From Hyphomicrobiales bacterium (GTDB lineage Bacteria > Pseudomonadota > Alphaproteobacteria > Rhizobiales > Aestuariivirgaceae), in contig JALXCV010000161.1 in NCBI GenBank assembly GCA_026990765.1, forward strand, positions 1 to 33,328: 33,328 bases of DNA, written 5' to 3'. Within the stretch, counting starts at the first letter, position 1, and each line of letters opens with the position of its first letter. Below are positions 1 to 8,715 of the stretch, one piece after another. The translations under genes were made by a program, and so were the position numbers. The notes under the pieces are model-generated. The model was not told the DNA's origin. It worked only from the letters and a program-made list of their open reading frames with translations, and searched no databases.

Positions 1-578
1 CTGAAACCGGGGTTGATCCGGCCCATGGGCGCAATCTGATTGTGGCCTTCAAGCAGGATGTAGAAAAGAACCGTTATGCAACCTGGGCTGAGCTTATGGG
101 TTATTGCAGCAATTCAGCCAGTCCGGTTGGCAGGTTCCTGTTGGAGCTGCATGGTGAGGACCGGATGTATTTTCGCCAGTCAGATGCCTTGTGCAATGCC
201 CTGCAGGTGATCAATCATTTGCAGGATTGCAAGGATGATTTCAAGTCACTGGACCGCTCATATCTGCCCGGCATATGGCTCAGGGCCAAGGGTGAAGTGC
301 CTGAAGCTGTAATGAAAGACAAGGCATCAGACGGGCTAAGGGAGGTTTTCAACCAGTGCCTGGCCGGAACCCGTGACCTGCTGCAAGAAGCTGACAAGCT
401 GCCACAGGCATTAATGTCAAGGCGGCTGGCCATGGAAACCTCGGTCATTCTGAAAATTGCCTGGGCGCTGCATGATCTGCTGTTGCTTCAGGACCCGGTG
501 GCTCGCCGGGTCGAATTGAACAAGTTGCAACTGGCAAAATGCACTATGTCGGGTGCCTGGCGAGGGTTCTGGCGCTGA
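1..578 (+). CDS. hpnC: HpnC, hydroxysqualene synthase (5' end outside window)
   Basis: This is a trans-isoprenyl-diphosphate (squalene/phytoene) synthase family protein. Its C-terminal part is visible, and the frame is open to the left edge (first full codon at position 3), so the real start lies outside. The second aspartate-rich motif is clear (NHLQDCKDDFKSLDRSYLP), the family site for Mg2+ and diphosphate binding. Characterised HpnC proteins convert presqualene diphosphate, made by HpnD, to hydroxysqualene, which HpnE reduces to squalene. The HpnC rather than HpnD assignment rests on the less canonical motif and on the presence of a separate full HpnD at 3714. The stop overlaps the next gene's likely start as TGATG, so translation of hpnC and hpnB is probably coupled. 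The GTG at 42 is internal and not a start. Confidence 0.88.
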   Translation, partial: ETGVDPAHGRNLIVAFKQDVEKNRYATWAELMGYCSNSASPVGRFLLELHGEDRMYFRQSDALCNALQVINHLQDCKDDFKSLDRSYLPGIWLRAKGEVPEAVMKDKASDGLREVFNQCLAGTRDLLQEADKLPQALMSRRLAMETSVILKIAWALHDLLLLQDPVARRVELNKLQLAKCTMSGAWRGFWR

Positions 579-1681
579 TGCTGTTTTGGGCGGGAATTTT
601 CTGCATTGCCGGCTGGCTTGGTCTGGCTTTTTTCCGGCACGGTTTCTGGCGGGTTGACCAGTTGCTGGACAAAACTCCAAAAGACCTTGCCAAATGGCCA
701 GATGTGGTGGCGGTAATTCCGGCACGCAATGAAGCAGAACAGATTGAAACTGTGCTGAAAGCACTGCTTGAACAGCAATATCCAGGCCGGTTCGAAATCA
801 TTGTAGTCAATGATTCCAGCACTGATGATACGGCAGAAATTGTCAAATCAATAAATGGTGCAAGGCTGGTCAATGCTGCCAGCCTGCCTGATGGCTGGGC
901 CGGGAAAATGTGGGCCTTGTCAGAAGGTTTGCGGCAGGCAGAGAAATTGAAGCCTGAATATTACTGGCTTAGCGATGCTGATATTTACCATGAAGCTGGC
1001 GTATTAAAAGCACTGGTTGGCCATGCCGAAACAAGGCAAACTGCCCTCACATCGCAAATGGTACGGCTGAAATGCGAAAGCTTTTGGGAAAAACTGCTGG
1101 TTCCTGCCTTTATTTTTTACTTTGCCCTGATCTATCCTTTCCGGGCGATAAACAATCCGGCCAGTTCGATTGCCGGGGCGGCAGGAGGTTCGATATTGAT
1201 CAAACGCGAAGCACTTGATGCTATTGGTTCAATCGCTGCCATAAAGGATGCACTGATTGATGATTGCGCCCTTGGCAAGGAGGTCAAGCAAAAGGGTTAC
1301 AAAATATGGCTGGGATTTGCAGAACAAAGCATATCGCTGCGCGGTTATGAAACTCTTGCCGGTTTTTGGGCAATGGTCAAACGCTCTGCCTATACCCAGC
1401 TTGCATACTCGCCTGCCCTGCTGGTTGCTGCCATGTCAGGACTGGCATTTTCGCATTTGCTACCGGTCATTCTGCTGTTCAGCGGTTATTTTTTACTCGG
1501 GCTGGTTGCATGGGCAATCATGAGTTTTATATATTGGCCAATAGTGAAATTTTACCATTTGTCACCACTATTTGCCATCACCCTGCCGCTGGCTGCCAGC
1601 CTGTTTGGAGCAATGACTATTTCATCAGCGTGGGCGCATCATTTTGGCGGGGAAAAGCAATGGCGGGGGCGGGACATATAG
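578..1681 (+). CDS. hpnB: HpnB, hopanoid-associated family 2 glycosyltransferase
   Basis: This is a GT-A fold family 2 glycosyltransferase with an N-terminal membrane anchor (MLFWAGIFCIAGWLGLAFF). The nucleotide-sugar site shows VIPARNEAEQIE, VVNDSSTDD and a DxD-type LSDADIY. About three hydrophobic segments lie in the C-terminal third, so the enzyme should sit on the cytoplasmic face of the inner membrane. The gene is a regular member of hpn clusters, but its acceptor is not firmly established; a hopanoid head group is the usual inference. I chose the ATG at 578, which overlaps the hpnC stop (TGATG). The earlier in-frame ATG at 539 would add 13 residues that are read from hpnC codons in another frame. 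The protein is about 367 residues. A 103-bp gap follows before dxs. Confidence 0.85.
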   Translation: MLFWAGIFCIAGWLGLAFFRHGFWRVDQLLDKTPKDLAKWPDVVAVIPARNEAEQIETVLKALLEQQYPGRFEIIVVNDSSTDDTAEIVKSINGARLVNAASLPDGWAGKMWALSEGLRQAEKLKPEYYWLSDADIYHEAGVLKALVGHAETRQTALTSQMVRLKCESFWEKLLVPAFIFYFALIYPFRAINNPASSIAGAAGGSILIKREALDAIGSIAAIKDALIDDCALGKEVKQKGYKIWLGFAEQSISLRGYETLAGFWAMVKRSAYTQLAYSPALLVAAMSGLAFSHLLPVILLFSGYFLLGLVAWAIMSFIYWPIVKFYHLSPLFAITLPLAASLFGAMTISSAWAHHFGGEKQWRGRDI

Positions 1682-1784
1682 CCGTTTTGCCACATGGCCC
1701 TAAACCTGCCATAAAAATGTTGTGGATGCCTGTTTCAAAATGCTAGGTTGAAATGATTGTGCGCAAAAAATGAGAACTTTATAA

Positions 1785-3710
1785 ATGCCACTGCAAACAC
1801 CATTACTGGATCAGGTCAACAATCCGATGGACCTGAAAAAAATCAAACCGGAACAACTGCCCCAATTATGCGATGAATTACGCGCCGAGGTGATTGATGC
1901 GGCAGCTGAATCAGGCGGGCATTTTGGTGCCGGGCTTGGGGTGGTAGAGTTGACAGTGGCACTGCATTATGTGTTTGACACTCCGCACGACCGGTTGATC
2001 TGGGATGTCAGCCATCAGGCATATCCGCATAAAATCCTGACCAATCGTCGGGACCGTATCCGCAAGATACGCCAGAGTGACGGGCTGTATGGATTTACCA
2101 AGCGCAGCGAAAGCGAATTTGACCCATTCGGCACCGGCCACAGTTCAACCTCAATATCTGCTGCCTACGGCATGGCCAAGGCGCGCGACCTGACCGGTGG
2201 TGACAATCATATTATTTCGGTTATCGGTGATGGTGCCATGTCTGCCGGGCTGGCCTATGAGGCGATGAACAATGCCGGGGCTGACAAATCGCGGATGATT
2301 GTCGTTTTGAATGATAATGGCATGTCGATTTCACCCGGTGTCGGGGCGCTGACCAATTATCTGTCACGGCTGGTTTCATCGCGCCCGTTCCTGTCACTGC
2401 GCGATATTGCCAAACAGCTTTCCAAGAAATTTCCCGAACCAATTCAGGTGGCAGCAGCAAGGGCGGATGAATTTGCCCGCGGCATGGTGTTTGGCGGCAC
2501 CTTGTTTGAAGAGCTGGGATTTTATTATGTCGGACCGGTTGACGGGCATGACATAGATACGCTGGTGCCGATCTTGCAGAATGTCCGCGATGCTGAAAAG
2601 CTGGGGCCAATATTGGTGCATGTGGTCACCGAAAAGGGCAAGGGCAATCCGTTTGGCAAGGACCACAAGGAAAAATATCACGCCATCGGCAAATTTGACA
2701 AAAAGACCGGCGAGATTGCAACTTCAATCAGCAATGCCCCGTCTTACACCAGAGTGTTTGCCAAATCCCTGATCAAGGAAGCAGAAAAAGACGACAAGAT
2801 AGTTGCCATTACAGCAGCCATGCCGTCTGGCACCGGCATTGACAAGTTTGAAGAGCATTTTCCAGATCGCACCTTTGATGTCGGAATTGCCGAACAGCAC
2901 GCAGTGACCTTTGCAGCAGGCATGGCAACGGAAGGCTACAAGCCGTTTATCGCCATTTATTCCACCTTCCTGCAACGTGCCTATGACCAGATTGTACATG
3001 ATGTGGCCCTGCAGAACCTTCCGGTTCGCTTTGCCATTGACCGGGCCGGGCTGGTGGGCAATGACGGGGCAACCCATGCCGGCAGTTTTGATGTGGCATA
3101 TCTGGCCTGTCTGCCCAATATGGTAGTAATGGCAGCAGCTGATGAAGCAGAACTGGTGCATATGGTGGCAACAGCCAGCGCCATTGATGATGGTCCTTGC
3201 GCCTTTCGCTATCCGCGTGGAGAAGGCGTCGGGGTTGAACTGCCCGATGTAGGTGTGCCTCTGGAAATCGGCAAGGGACGGATTATCCGTGAAGGAAACA
3301 AGGTTGCGCTATTGTCATTCGGGTCACGTTTGCAGGAATGTCTGCGCGCGGCTGATGAACTTGAGGCACAAGGGTTGTCAACCACGGTTGCCGATGCAAG
3401 ATTTGCCAAACCGCTTGATACCGAGTTGCTGAAACAGCTGGCCATGAATCATGAAGTGCTGATAACGGTTGAAGAAGGCTCGATTGGCGGCTTTGGCACC
3501 CAGGTTCTGCATGCACTGGCAGCATCCAACCTGTTAAGCAAGGGTTTGCGGGTGCGCCCGATGTTCCTGCCTGACAATTTCGTGATCCACGGGTCGATGG
3601 ATGAGCAATATCAGATTGCCGGATTGCAGACTGAACATATTGTTGCTGAAGTATTTGCGGCGCTGAATGGTGAAGCAAAGACCATCATCGACCAGAAAAC
3701 CAGAGCTTAA
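1785..3710 (+). CDS. dxs: 1-deoxy-D-xylulose-5-phosphate synthase
   Basis: DXS condenses pyruvate with glyceraldehyde 3-phosphate, the entry and main flux-control step of the MEP pathway that supplies IPP and DMAPP. The 641-residue length is normal. The N-terminal transketolase-like domain has [11 protein letters not shown] and the thiamine diphosphate motif [18 protein letters not shown]. The pyrimidine-binding domain follows ([17 protein letters not shown]), and the C-terminal transketolase domain contains FRYPRGEG and [12 protein letters not shown]. The start at 1785 is preceded by a modest GAGAA. The gene sits inside the hopanoid operon, only 3 bp before hpnD. This suggests it supplies precursors specifically for hopanoid production and may be a second dxs copy, though that cannot be seen from this window. 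Confidence 0.95.
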   Translation: MPLQTPLLDQVNNPMDLKKIKPEQLPQLCDELRAEVIDAAAESGGHFGAGLGVVELTVALHYVFDTPHDRLIWDVSHQAYPHKILTNRRDRIRKIRQSDGLYGFTKRSESEFDPFGTGHSSTSISAAYGMAKARDLTGGDNHIISVIGDGAMSAGLAYEAMNNAGADKSRMIVVLNDNGMSISPGVGALTNYLSRLVSSRPFLSLRDIAKQLSKKFPEPIQVAAARADEFARGMVFGGTLFEELGFYYVGPVDGHDIDTLVPILQNVRDAEKLGPILVHVVTEKGKGNPFGKDHKEKYHAIGKFDKKTGEIATSISNAPSYTRVFAKSLIKEAEKDDKIVAITAAMPSGTGIDKFEEHFPDRTFDVGIAEQHAVTFAAGMATEGYKPFIAIYSTFLQRAYDQIVHDVALQNLPVRFAIDRAGLVGNDGATHAGSFDVAYLACLPNMVVMAAADEAELVHMVATASAIDDGPCAFRYPRGEGVGVELPDVGVPLEIGKGRIIREGNKVALLSFGSRLQECLRAADELEAQGLSTTVADARFAKPLDTELLKQLAMNHEVLITVEEGSIGGFGTQVLHALAASNLLSKGLRVRPMFLPDNFVIHGSMDEQYQIAGLQTEHIVAEVFAALNGEAKTIIDQKTRA

Positions 3711-3713
3711 AAT

Positions 3714-4592
3714 ATGGCCGCCCAGTCCTGTAACATCTCACACGACAATATTGATCGTGACAAAATTGCTGCCATGGTGAAAAAGGCATCATCGTCATTT
3801 TACTGGGCCATGCGGATTTTGAGCAAACCGAAACGCGATGCGATGTTTGCGGTTTATGCCTTTTGCCGGGCGGTTGATGATGTAGCTGACGGCAATATTG
3901 AATATTCGGTCAAGCAGACCGCTCTAAAGCGCTGGCGCGATGAGGTAGATGCGCTTTATGGCGGTATGCCGAAATTTTCCATCATTCAGGCCCTGAAAAA
4001 ACCGGTTGCAGATTTTGGTCTGCGACAGGAAGATTTTATTGCAGTGATTGACGGTATGCAGATGGATGCTGACGGGCCGGTGGTGGCACCATCAGCCCAA
4101 GAGCTTGATGTTTATTGTGACCGGGTGGCATCAGCGGTTGGTCGTCTGTGCGTTTGCATATTTGGCGAGCCGGGCGAAAACGGGATGCAACTGGCATATC
4201 ATCAGGGCCGGGCATTGCAACTGACCAATATTCTGCGCGATGTGGATGAAGATGCCGGTGATGGCCGGTTATATTTACCACGCGAATTGCTGGAAAAACA
4301 TGGCGTACCATTTGATGATCCAATGAAAGTGATGGATTATCCAGGATTTGTCAAAGTCTGGCGCGAAGTTGCTGAGCAGGCAAGCGAGCATTATCTGGAA
4401 ACCCGCAAAGCCCTTGAGAAATGCAAGCGCCACAATGTGCGGGCCTCAATCATCATGATGGAAGTCTATGAGCGCAATCTGAAACGAATGATGGCGCTTG
4501 ACGATGCCGTAATTGCTGACAGAAATGTTTCAAAACGGCTGGTTGGCAAATTTGAAAAACTGGTGATTGCCCTTCGCTATGCGCTGGTTTAA
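3714..4592 (+). CDS. hpnD: HpnD, presqualene diphosphate synthase
   Basis: This 292-residue protein is a full-length member of the squalene/phytoene synthase family. In characterised HpnD, two farnesyl diphosphates condense head to head to give presqualene diphosphate. Both aspartate-rich motifs are intact: DDVAD at residues 55-59 (after FAVYAFCRAV) and DVDED at 176-180 within LTNILRDVDEDAGDGRLYLP. The typical YCDRVASAVGRL segment lies before the second motif. The gene starts 3 bp after the dxs stop with no strong ribosome site of its own, so it probably depends on translation of dxs. hpnC, its usual immediate partner, is separated from it here by hpnB and dxs. Confidence 0.93.
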   Translation: MAAQSCNISHDNIDRDKIAAMVKKASSSFYWAMRILSKPKRDAMFAVYAFCRAVDDVADGNIEYSVKQTALKRWRDEVDALYGGMPKFSIIQALKKPVADFGLRQEDFIAVIDGMQMDADGPVVAPSAQELDVYCDRVASAVGRLCVCIFGEPGENGMQLAYHQGRALQLTNILRDVDEDAGDGRLYLPRELLEKHGVPFDDPMKVMDYPGFVKVWREVAEQASEHYLETRKALEKCKRHNVRASIIMMEVYERNLKRMMALDDAVIADRNVSKRLVGKFEKLVIALRYALV

Positions 4593-4652
4593 GGTTGGTG
4601 CGGTGAGAAATATCTGTTGCATTGGCCATTATCCGGTCATTTATGCCTGTCC

Positions 4653-4691
4653 AAAAACCACCTCTTACTTGCAAGGGGTGAGGCTGTTTTT
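4653..4691 (+). terminator. hairpin in the hpnD-hpnE gap (possible attenuator)
   Basis: In the 129-bp gap the arms CACCTCTT (4659-4666) and AAGGGGTG (4673-4680) pair over 8 bp, with one G-T pair and a 6-nt loop. Flanking AAAAAC (4653-4658) and GTTTTT (4686-4691) can extend the stem across a 5-nt bulge. The T run follows the inner stem, so it resembles a weak factor-independent terminator or processing site. It would lower expression of hpnE, shc and hpnG relative to hpnD. The call is inferred from sequence symmetry only. Confidence 0.35.
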
Positions 4692-4721
4692 CGTGACCGC
4701 GCAAACCATGAGGTCAGCCAC

Positions 4722-5969
4722 ATGAGTACCATCCATATTATCGGCGCCGGGCTGGCCGGATTATCAGCGGCAGTGCAACTGGCCAGGAGCGGTGCGCAGA
4801 TTGTCATTCATGAAGGGGCCAATCAGGCCGGCGGGCGGGCGCGGTCATTTTATGACAGGCATCTGGACCGGCTTATAGATAATGGCAATCACCTGATGCT
4901 GTCAGGCAATTATTCGGTGCTGAATTTTCTCAACCTGATCAGGGCTGAAACCAGACTTGCCGGGCCTGGACAGGCAAAATTTGATTTTGCTGATCTGGAA
5001 ACCGGTGATTTCTGGTCGATTGATTTTAATCGTGGACCGGTCCCCTTGTGGGTGCTGTATCAGAACCGGCGTGTGCCGGGCACTTCAATGCTGGATTATC
5101 TGTCAGGGTTAAAACTCCTGACTGCCGGTGATCGCTCAATAGCAAGCCTGTTCGGTGATCAGGGACAGATGTATCGGCGGTTCTGGGAACCGTTTTCAGT
5201 GGCAGTGCTCAATACCGCGCCCGATGTGGCAGTGGCGCGATTGCTGTTGCCGGTGATCAGGGAGACACTGGCCAAGGGGGCTGACTACTCAAAGCCGTTA
5301 GTGGCAAAGGTCGGCCTTTCTGATACTTTTGTTGATCCGGCGCTAAAATGGCTGTCCTATCGCAAGGTGGATGTGCGAATGGGGCGCAGAATCAGCGCTG
5401 TTGAAGATGATGGAAAACGGGTTACTGCCATCAGAACCGGCAAATCCAAAGAAGTTCTGGGTGCTGATGACAAGGTGGTGATGGCGGTTCCGGCCAATAT
5501 TGCGCCAACACTGGTTAGTGGCATTTGTGCTCCCGACCGGTTTGCCCCGATAGTCAATGCACATTTTCTGGTCGAGGGACTGGATGATACAAAGCTGAAA
5601 TCAAAAATGATCGGGCTGGTTGCCTCACCGGCGCACTGGCTGTTTGTACGCGATGATATTATCTCGGTTACAGTTAGTGCCGGGCATGATCTGGCCGGCA
5701 AACCGGCAGCCGATATAGCGGCAACCATCTGGCCGGATATAGCAAAAATATGTGGCCTTGATGGCAGGGAAATACCGCCAGTGCGGATTATCAAGGAACA
5801 CAGGGCAACGTTTCAGGTAACGGCTGAACAGTTGGCAAAGCGGCCAAAAACCACTACACATCTGAATAATCTGGTACTTGCGGGCGACTGGACAGACACC
5901 GGCCTGCCTGCAACCATTGAAGGTGCAATCCGCTCTGGCGTCAGTGCGGCAAGGGAAATAATCAAATGA
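4722..5969 (+). CDS. hpnE: HpnE, FAD-dependent hydroxysqualene reductase
   Basis: This amine-oxidase/phytoene-desaturase-type flavoprotein has about 415 residues. The N-terminal dinucleotide fold is clear (HIIGAGLAGLSAAVQLARSG, then the acidic residue in VIHEGANQAGGRARS). The C-terminal FAD-binding segment reads LAGDWTDTGLPATIEGA. In the HpnC-D-E route it reduces hydroxysqualene to squalene. I chose the ATG at 4722 because GAGGT at 4710-4714 is well placed and the glycine motif begins at residue 8. A TTG at 4617 would add 35 residues with no homology-like character, read through a hairpin. The end overlaps the shc start as ATGA. Confidence 0.92.
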   Translation: MSTIHIIGAGLAGLSAAVQLARSGAQIVIHEGANQAGGRARSFYDRHLDRLIDNGNHLMLSGNYSVLNFLNLIRAETRLAGPGQAKFDFADLETGDFWSIDFNRGPVPLWVLYQNRRVPGTSMLDYLSGLKLLTAGDRSIASLFGDQGQMYRRFWEPFSVAVLNTAPDVAVARLLLPVIRETLAKGADYSKPLVAKVGLSDTFVDPALKWLSYRKVDVRMGRRISAVEDDGKRVTAIRTGKSKEVLGADDKVVMAVPANIAPTLVSGICAPDRFAPIVNAHFLVEGLDDTKLKSKMIGLVASPAHWLFVRDDIISVTVSAGHDLAGKPAADIAATIWPDIAKICGLDGREIPPVRIIKEHRATFQVTAEQLAKRPKTTTHLNNLVLAGDWTDTGLPATIEGAIRSGVSAAREIIK

Positions 5970-7906
5970 GTGATCTTGGCGAACAGGCATGGAAAAATGC
6001 CAGAGATGCAGCAGCCAGACTGCTGGATATGCAAAAAGATGACGGGCATATTGTGTTTGAGCTGGAAGCTGATGCCACCATTCCGGCCGAGTATATTTTC
6101 CTCAATCATTTTATTGACGATCTGCAACCGGAGCTGGAAGCGGAAATGGGCGAGTATCTGCGCTCCATCCAGTCTGATGTTCATGGCGGCTGGCCGCTGT
6201 TTCATGATGGTGACTTTAATATATCAGCTTCGGTTAAAGCCTATTATGCGCTGAAGATTATCGGTGATGATATTGAGGCTGAACATATGGTGCGCGCCCG
6301 CAAGGCGATAATTGATTATGGCGGGGCGGAAAAGGCCAATGTGTTTACCCGTTATGCGCTGGCGCTGTTTGGACAGGTGCCGTGGCGCGCAGTTCCGGCA
6401 ATGCCGGTTGAACTGATGTTAATGCCTAAATGGTTCCCGGTTAATATCTGGAAATTTGCCTACTGGTCGCGCACGGTTATTGCACCATTGCTGATCCTTG
6501 GCTCAACAAGACCACTGGCGAAAAATCCGCGCAAGGTTGATTGCCTGGAACTGTTCAAGACACCGGTTGATCAGGTTAAGGTGTGGACGGTCAATCCCAC
6601 TGGTTCAAAATGGGGTGATTTCTTTTTAGCGCTCGACAAGATTTTGCAACCGGCCCAAAAATATATATTCCCCAATCTGCCATTTCGTAAAAAAGCCATC
6701 AAGCGGGCTATCGAGTTCATCAACCCGAGACTTAACGGATTTGACGGGCTGGGTGCAATTTTCCCGGCTATGGCCAATACGGTAATGGCATTTGATGTTC
6801 TGGGATATGACAGGGAGCACCCTGATTATGTTGTGGCACTGGGCGCTGTGCGCAAGCTGGTGGTAGAAACCAGAGACAAGCGCAAAGGGGTGCCGCGTTA
6901 TTGCCAGCCATGTGTATCACCGATCTGGGATACATCACTTGCAGCCCATGCAATGCTGGATGCCGGAGTGGAGCGCGATGATCCGCGTCTGATCAAATTA
7001 TGCGACTGGCTGGCAAGGGAGCAGATACTTGATTGTGTCGGTGACTGGGCGGTAAATGCACCTGATTTGCGACCCGGCGGATGGGCGTTTCAGTACAAGA
7101 ATGATTATTATCCCGATGTGGATGATACGGCAGTTGTCGGAATGCTGCTGCACCGGGTTGATCCCAAACGCTATGAAAACAATATTGAACGCGCTGCCGA
7201 CTGGATAGAGGGCATGCAGTCAACAAATGGTGGCTGGGGTGCATTTGATATTGACAATAATGCCGACTTCCTCAACTCGATACCTTTTGCCGATCATGGC
7301 GCCCTGCTCGACCCGCCAACTGTTGATGTGGCGGCGCGCTGCCTGTCTTTCCTTGCCCAGATTGGCTATCACCACACGCATCCGGTAATCAGGCGCGGGG
7401 TGCAGTTCCTTAAAAGTGAGCAGGAAGAAGACGGCTCATGGTTCGGGCGCTGGGGAACCAACTATATTTATGGCACATGGTCAGCACTTTGCGCGCTTAA
7501 TGCGGTTGGTGAAAACATGCAGGCCGATTATATACGCAAATCGGTTGCATGGCTGAAATCCCGCCAGAGAGATGATGGCGGCTGGGGCGAGGATGGCGCA
7601 ACCTATTGGGAAGAACGCCGGGCAGAGGAAAAAACTTCAACCCCGTCACAAACCGCATGGGCATTGCTGGGGCTGATGGCTGCCGGTGAAGTTGATGAAC
7701 CTTGTGTCGATAAAGGCATAACACATCTGAATAATGCTCCGCGTGAAGGTGCCAAATGGGATGAGGAAGCCTATACAGCCGTTGGTTTCCCGCGGGTTTT
7801 CTACCTGCGCTATCATGGTTATTCCGCCTTTTTCCCGACATGGGCGCTGGGGCGCTATGCAAAGCTGAAACGTGGTAATTCAAGGGCGGTTGAATGGGGG
7901 ATGTAA
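5966..7906 (+). CDS. shc: Squalene-hopene cyclase (HpnF)
   Basis: This 646-residue class II triterpene cyclase converts squalene to hopene and hopanol by protonation and polycyclisation at the inner membrane. The catalytic acid motif DVDDTA is at residues 384-389. Several QW repeats are visible, including QSTNGGWGAFD, EQEEDGSWFGRW and RQRDDGGWGED, along with the conserved substrate-pocket stretch NGGWGAFDIDNN. The ATG at 5966 overlaps the hpnE stop (ATGA), with AAGGGA about 9 nt upstream. Length and motifs indicate a functional enzyme. A 95-bp gap follows before hpnG, with a short imperfect dyad and nothing I can call. Confidence 0.97.
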   Translation: MSDLGEQAWKNARDAAARLLDMQKDDGHIVFELEADATIPAEYIFLNHFIDDLQPELEAEMGEYLRSIQSDVHGGWPLFHDGDFNISASVKAYYALKIIGDDIEAEHMVRARKAIIDYGGAEKANVFTRYALALFGQVPWRAVPAMPVELMLMPKWFPVNIWKFAYWSRTVIAPLLILGSTRPLAKNPRKVDCLELFKTPVDQVKVWTVNPTGSKWGDFFLALDKILQPAQKYIFPNLPFRKKAIKRAIEFINPRLNGFDGLGAIFPAMANTVMAFDVLGYDREHPDYVVALGAVRKLVVETRDKRKGVPRYCQPCVSPIWDTSLAAHAMLDAGVERDDPRLIKLCDWLAREQILDCVGDWAVNAPDLRPGGWAFQYKNDYYPDVDDTAVVGMLLHRVDPKRYENNIERAADWIEGMQSTNGGWGAFDIDNNADFLNSIPFADHGALLDPPTVDVAARCLSFLAQIGYHHTHPVIRRGVQFLKSEQEEDGSWFGRWGTNYIYGTWSALCALNAVGENMQADYIRKSVAWLKSRQRDDGGWGEDGATYWEERRAEEKTSTPSQTAWALLGLMAAGEVDEPCVDKGITHLNNAPREGAKWDEEAYTAVGFPRVFYLRYHGYSAFFPTWALGRYAKLKRGNSRAVEWGM

Positions 7907-8001
7907 AGTTGGAGCATGTCAGGCCAGCAACAGAACTGACAGGATCATGCCGGTTAATTGCAGGCTGTTTCAACCTTGACTTTCAGAAAACCCATTGACC
8001 C

Positions 8002-8700
8002 ATGTCCTCACCTTCAGCAATTGCCCTGATAACCGGTATGCACTTTGAAAAAGTCGTAGCTGACAAGGCTGTGGCCGGTTCTGGCATCAAAACCTATATT
8101 GCCGGGCCAGGTGCTAAAAATGGCAGGCAGGCAGTGCAACAGGCAGCAAGATACGGGGCGAAACTGATTGTCAGTTTCGGGGTTTGCGGAGGGCTTGATC
8201 CTGATTTGAAATGCGGCAATGTGATCATACCGCGCAAGATCTTGTTGGATGAAGGAGCAACCAGCATAACAACTGACGAGGCCAGCGTTTCCATGCTGTC
8301 ACAGCTTGTCGAACAGCAGTTTTATGTCAAGAATGGTGACATGTTGTGCACCGGAAAAGCCGTAACGCAAACTGGCGACAAGGCCAGATTGTTCAATGCA
8401 ACCAAAGCGGTGGCAGTTGATATGGAAAGTGGATTTCTGGCACTGGAGGCTGAACGGGTTAATCTGCCATTTGCGGTTATGCGGGTGGTGCACGATACTG
8501 CGGATCAACCCATACCCCCTGCCCTTGCCAGTATCAGCAATGATGACGGGCAGATAAACCCGTTTGGTCTGATAATTGCCCTGATCAGACATTGGCCGGG
8601 GCTGGCAGTATTGAAAAGACTGGCCAATAATGACGCGATTGCCCGTGATATCATGGCATCACTGGCACGTATCCTGTCTGGCAATGACGACAAGAAATAA
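8002..8700 (+). CDS. hpnG: HpnG, adenosylhopane nucleosidase/phosphorylase
   Basis: This is a 232-residue member of the purine nucleoside phosphorylase / MTA-SAH nucleosidase superfamily. The visible features are the glycine-rich LIVSFGVCGGLDPDLKCGNVIIP, which forms the phosphate/ribose-binding region, and the VAVDMESGFLALEAE helix with the family acidic pair. In hopanoid producers HpnG releases adenine from adenosylhopane, which HpnH makes, giving phosphoribosylhopane or ribosylhopane. The start at 8002 has no good ribosome site, so the upstream boundary is slightly uncertain. Its partner hpnH is on the opposite strand and ends 15 bp away, so consecutive pathway steps are transcribed convergently. 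Confidence 0.9.
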   Translation: MSSPSAIALITGMHFEKVVADKAVAGSGIKTYIAGPGAKNGRQAVQQAARYGAKLIVSFGVCGGLDPDLKCGNVIIPRKILLDEGATSITTDEASVSMLSQLVEQQFYVKNGDMLCTGKAVTQTGDKARLFNATKAVAVDMESGFLALEAERVNLPFAVMRVVHDTADQPIPPALASISNDDGQINPFGLIIALIRHWPGLAVLKRLANNDAIARDIMASLARILSGNDDKK

Positions 8701-8715
8701 ACTGAGATCAGCTCA

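Noticed and set aside
7915-7945. TGTCAG/CTGACA dyad in the shc-hpnG gap
   Set aside because: The 6-bp stem with a 13-nt loop and no T run is too weak to call a terminator or operator.
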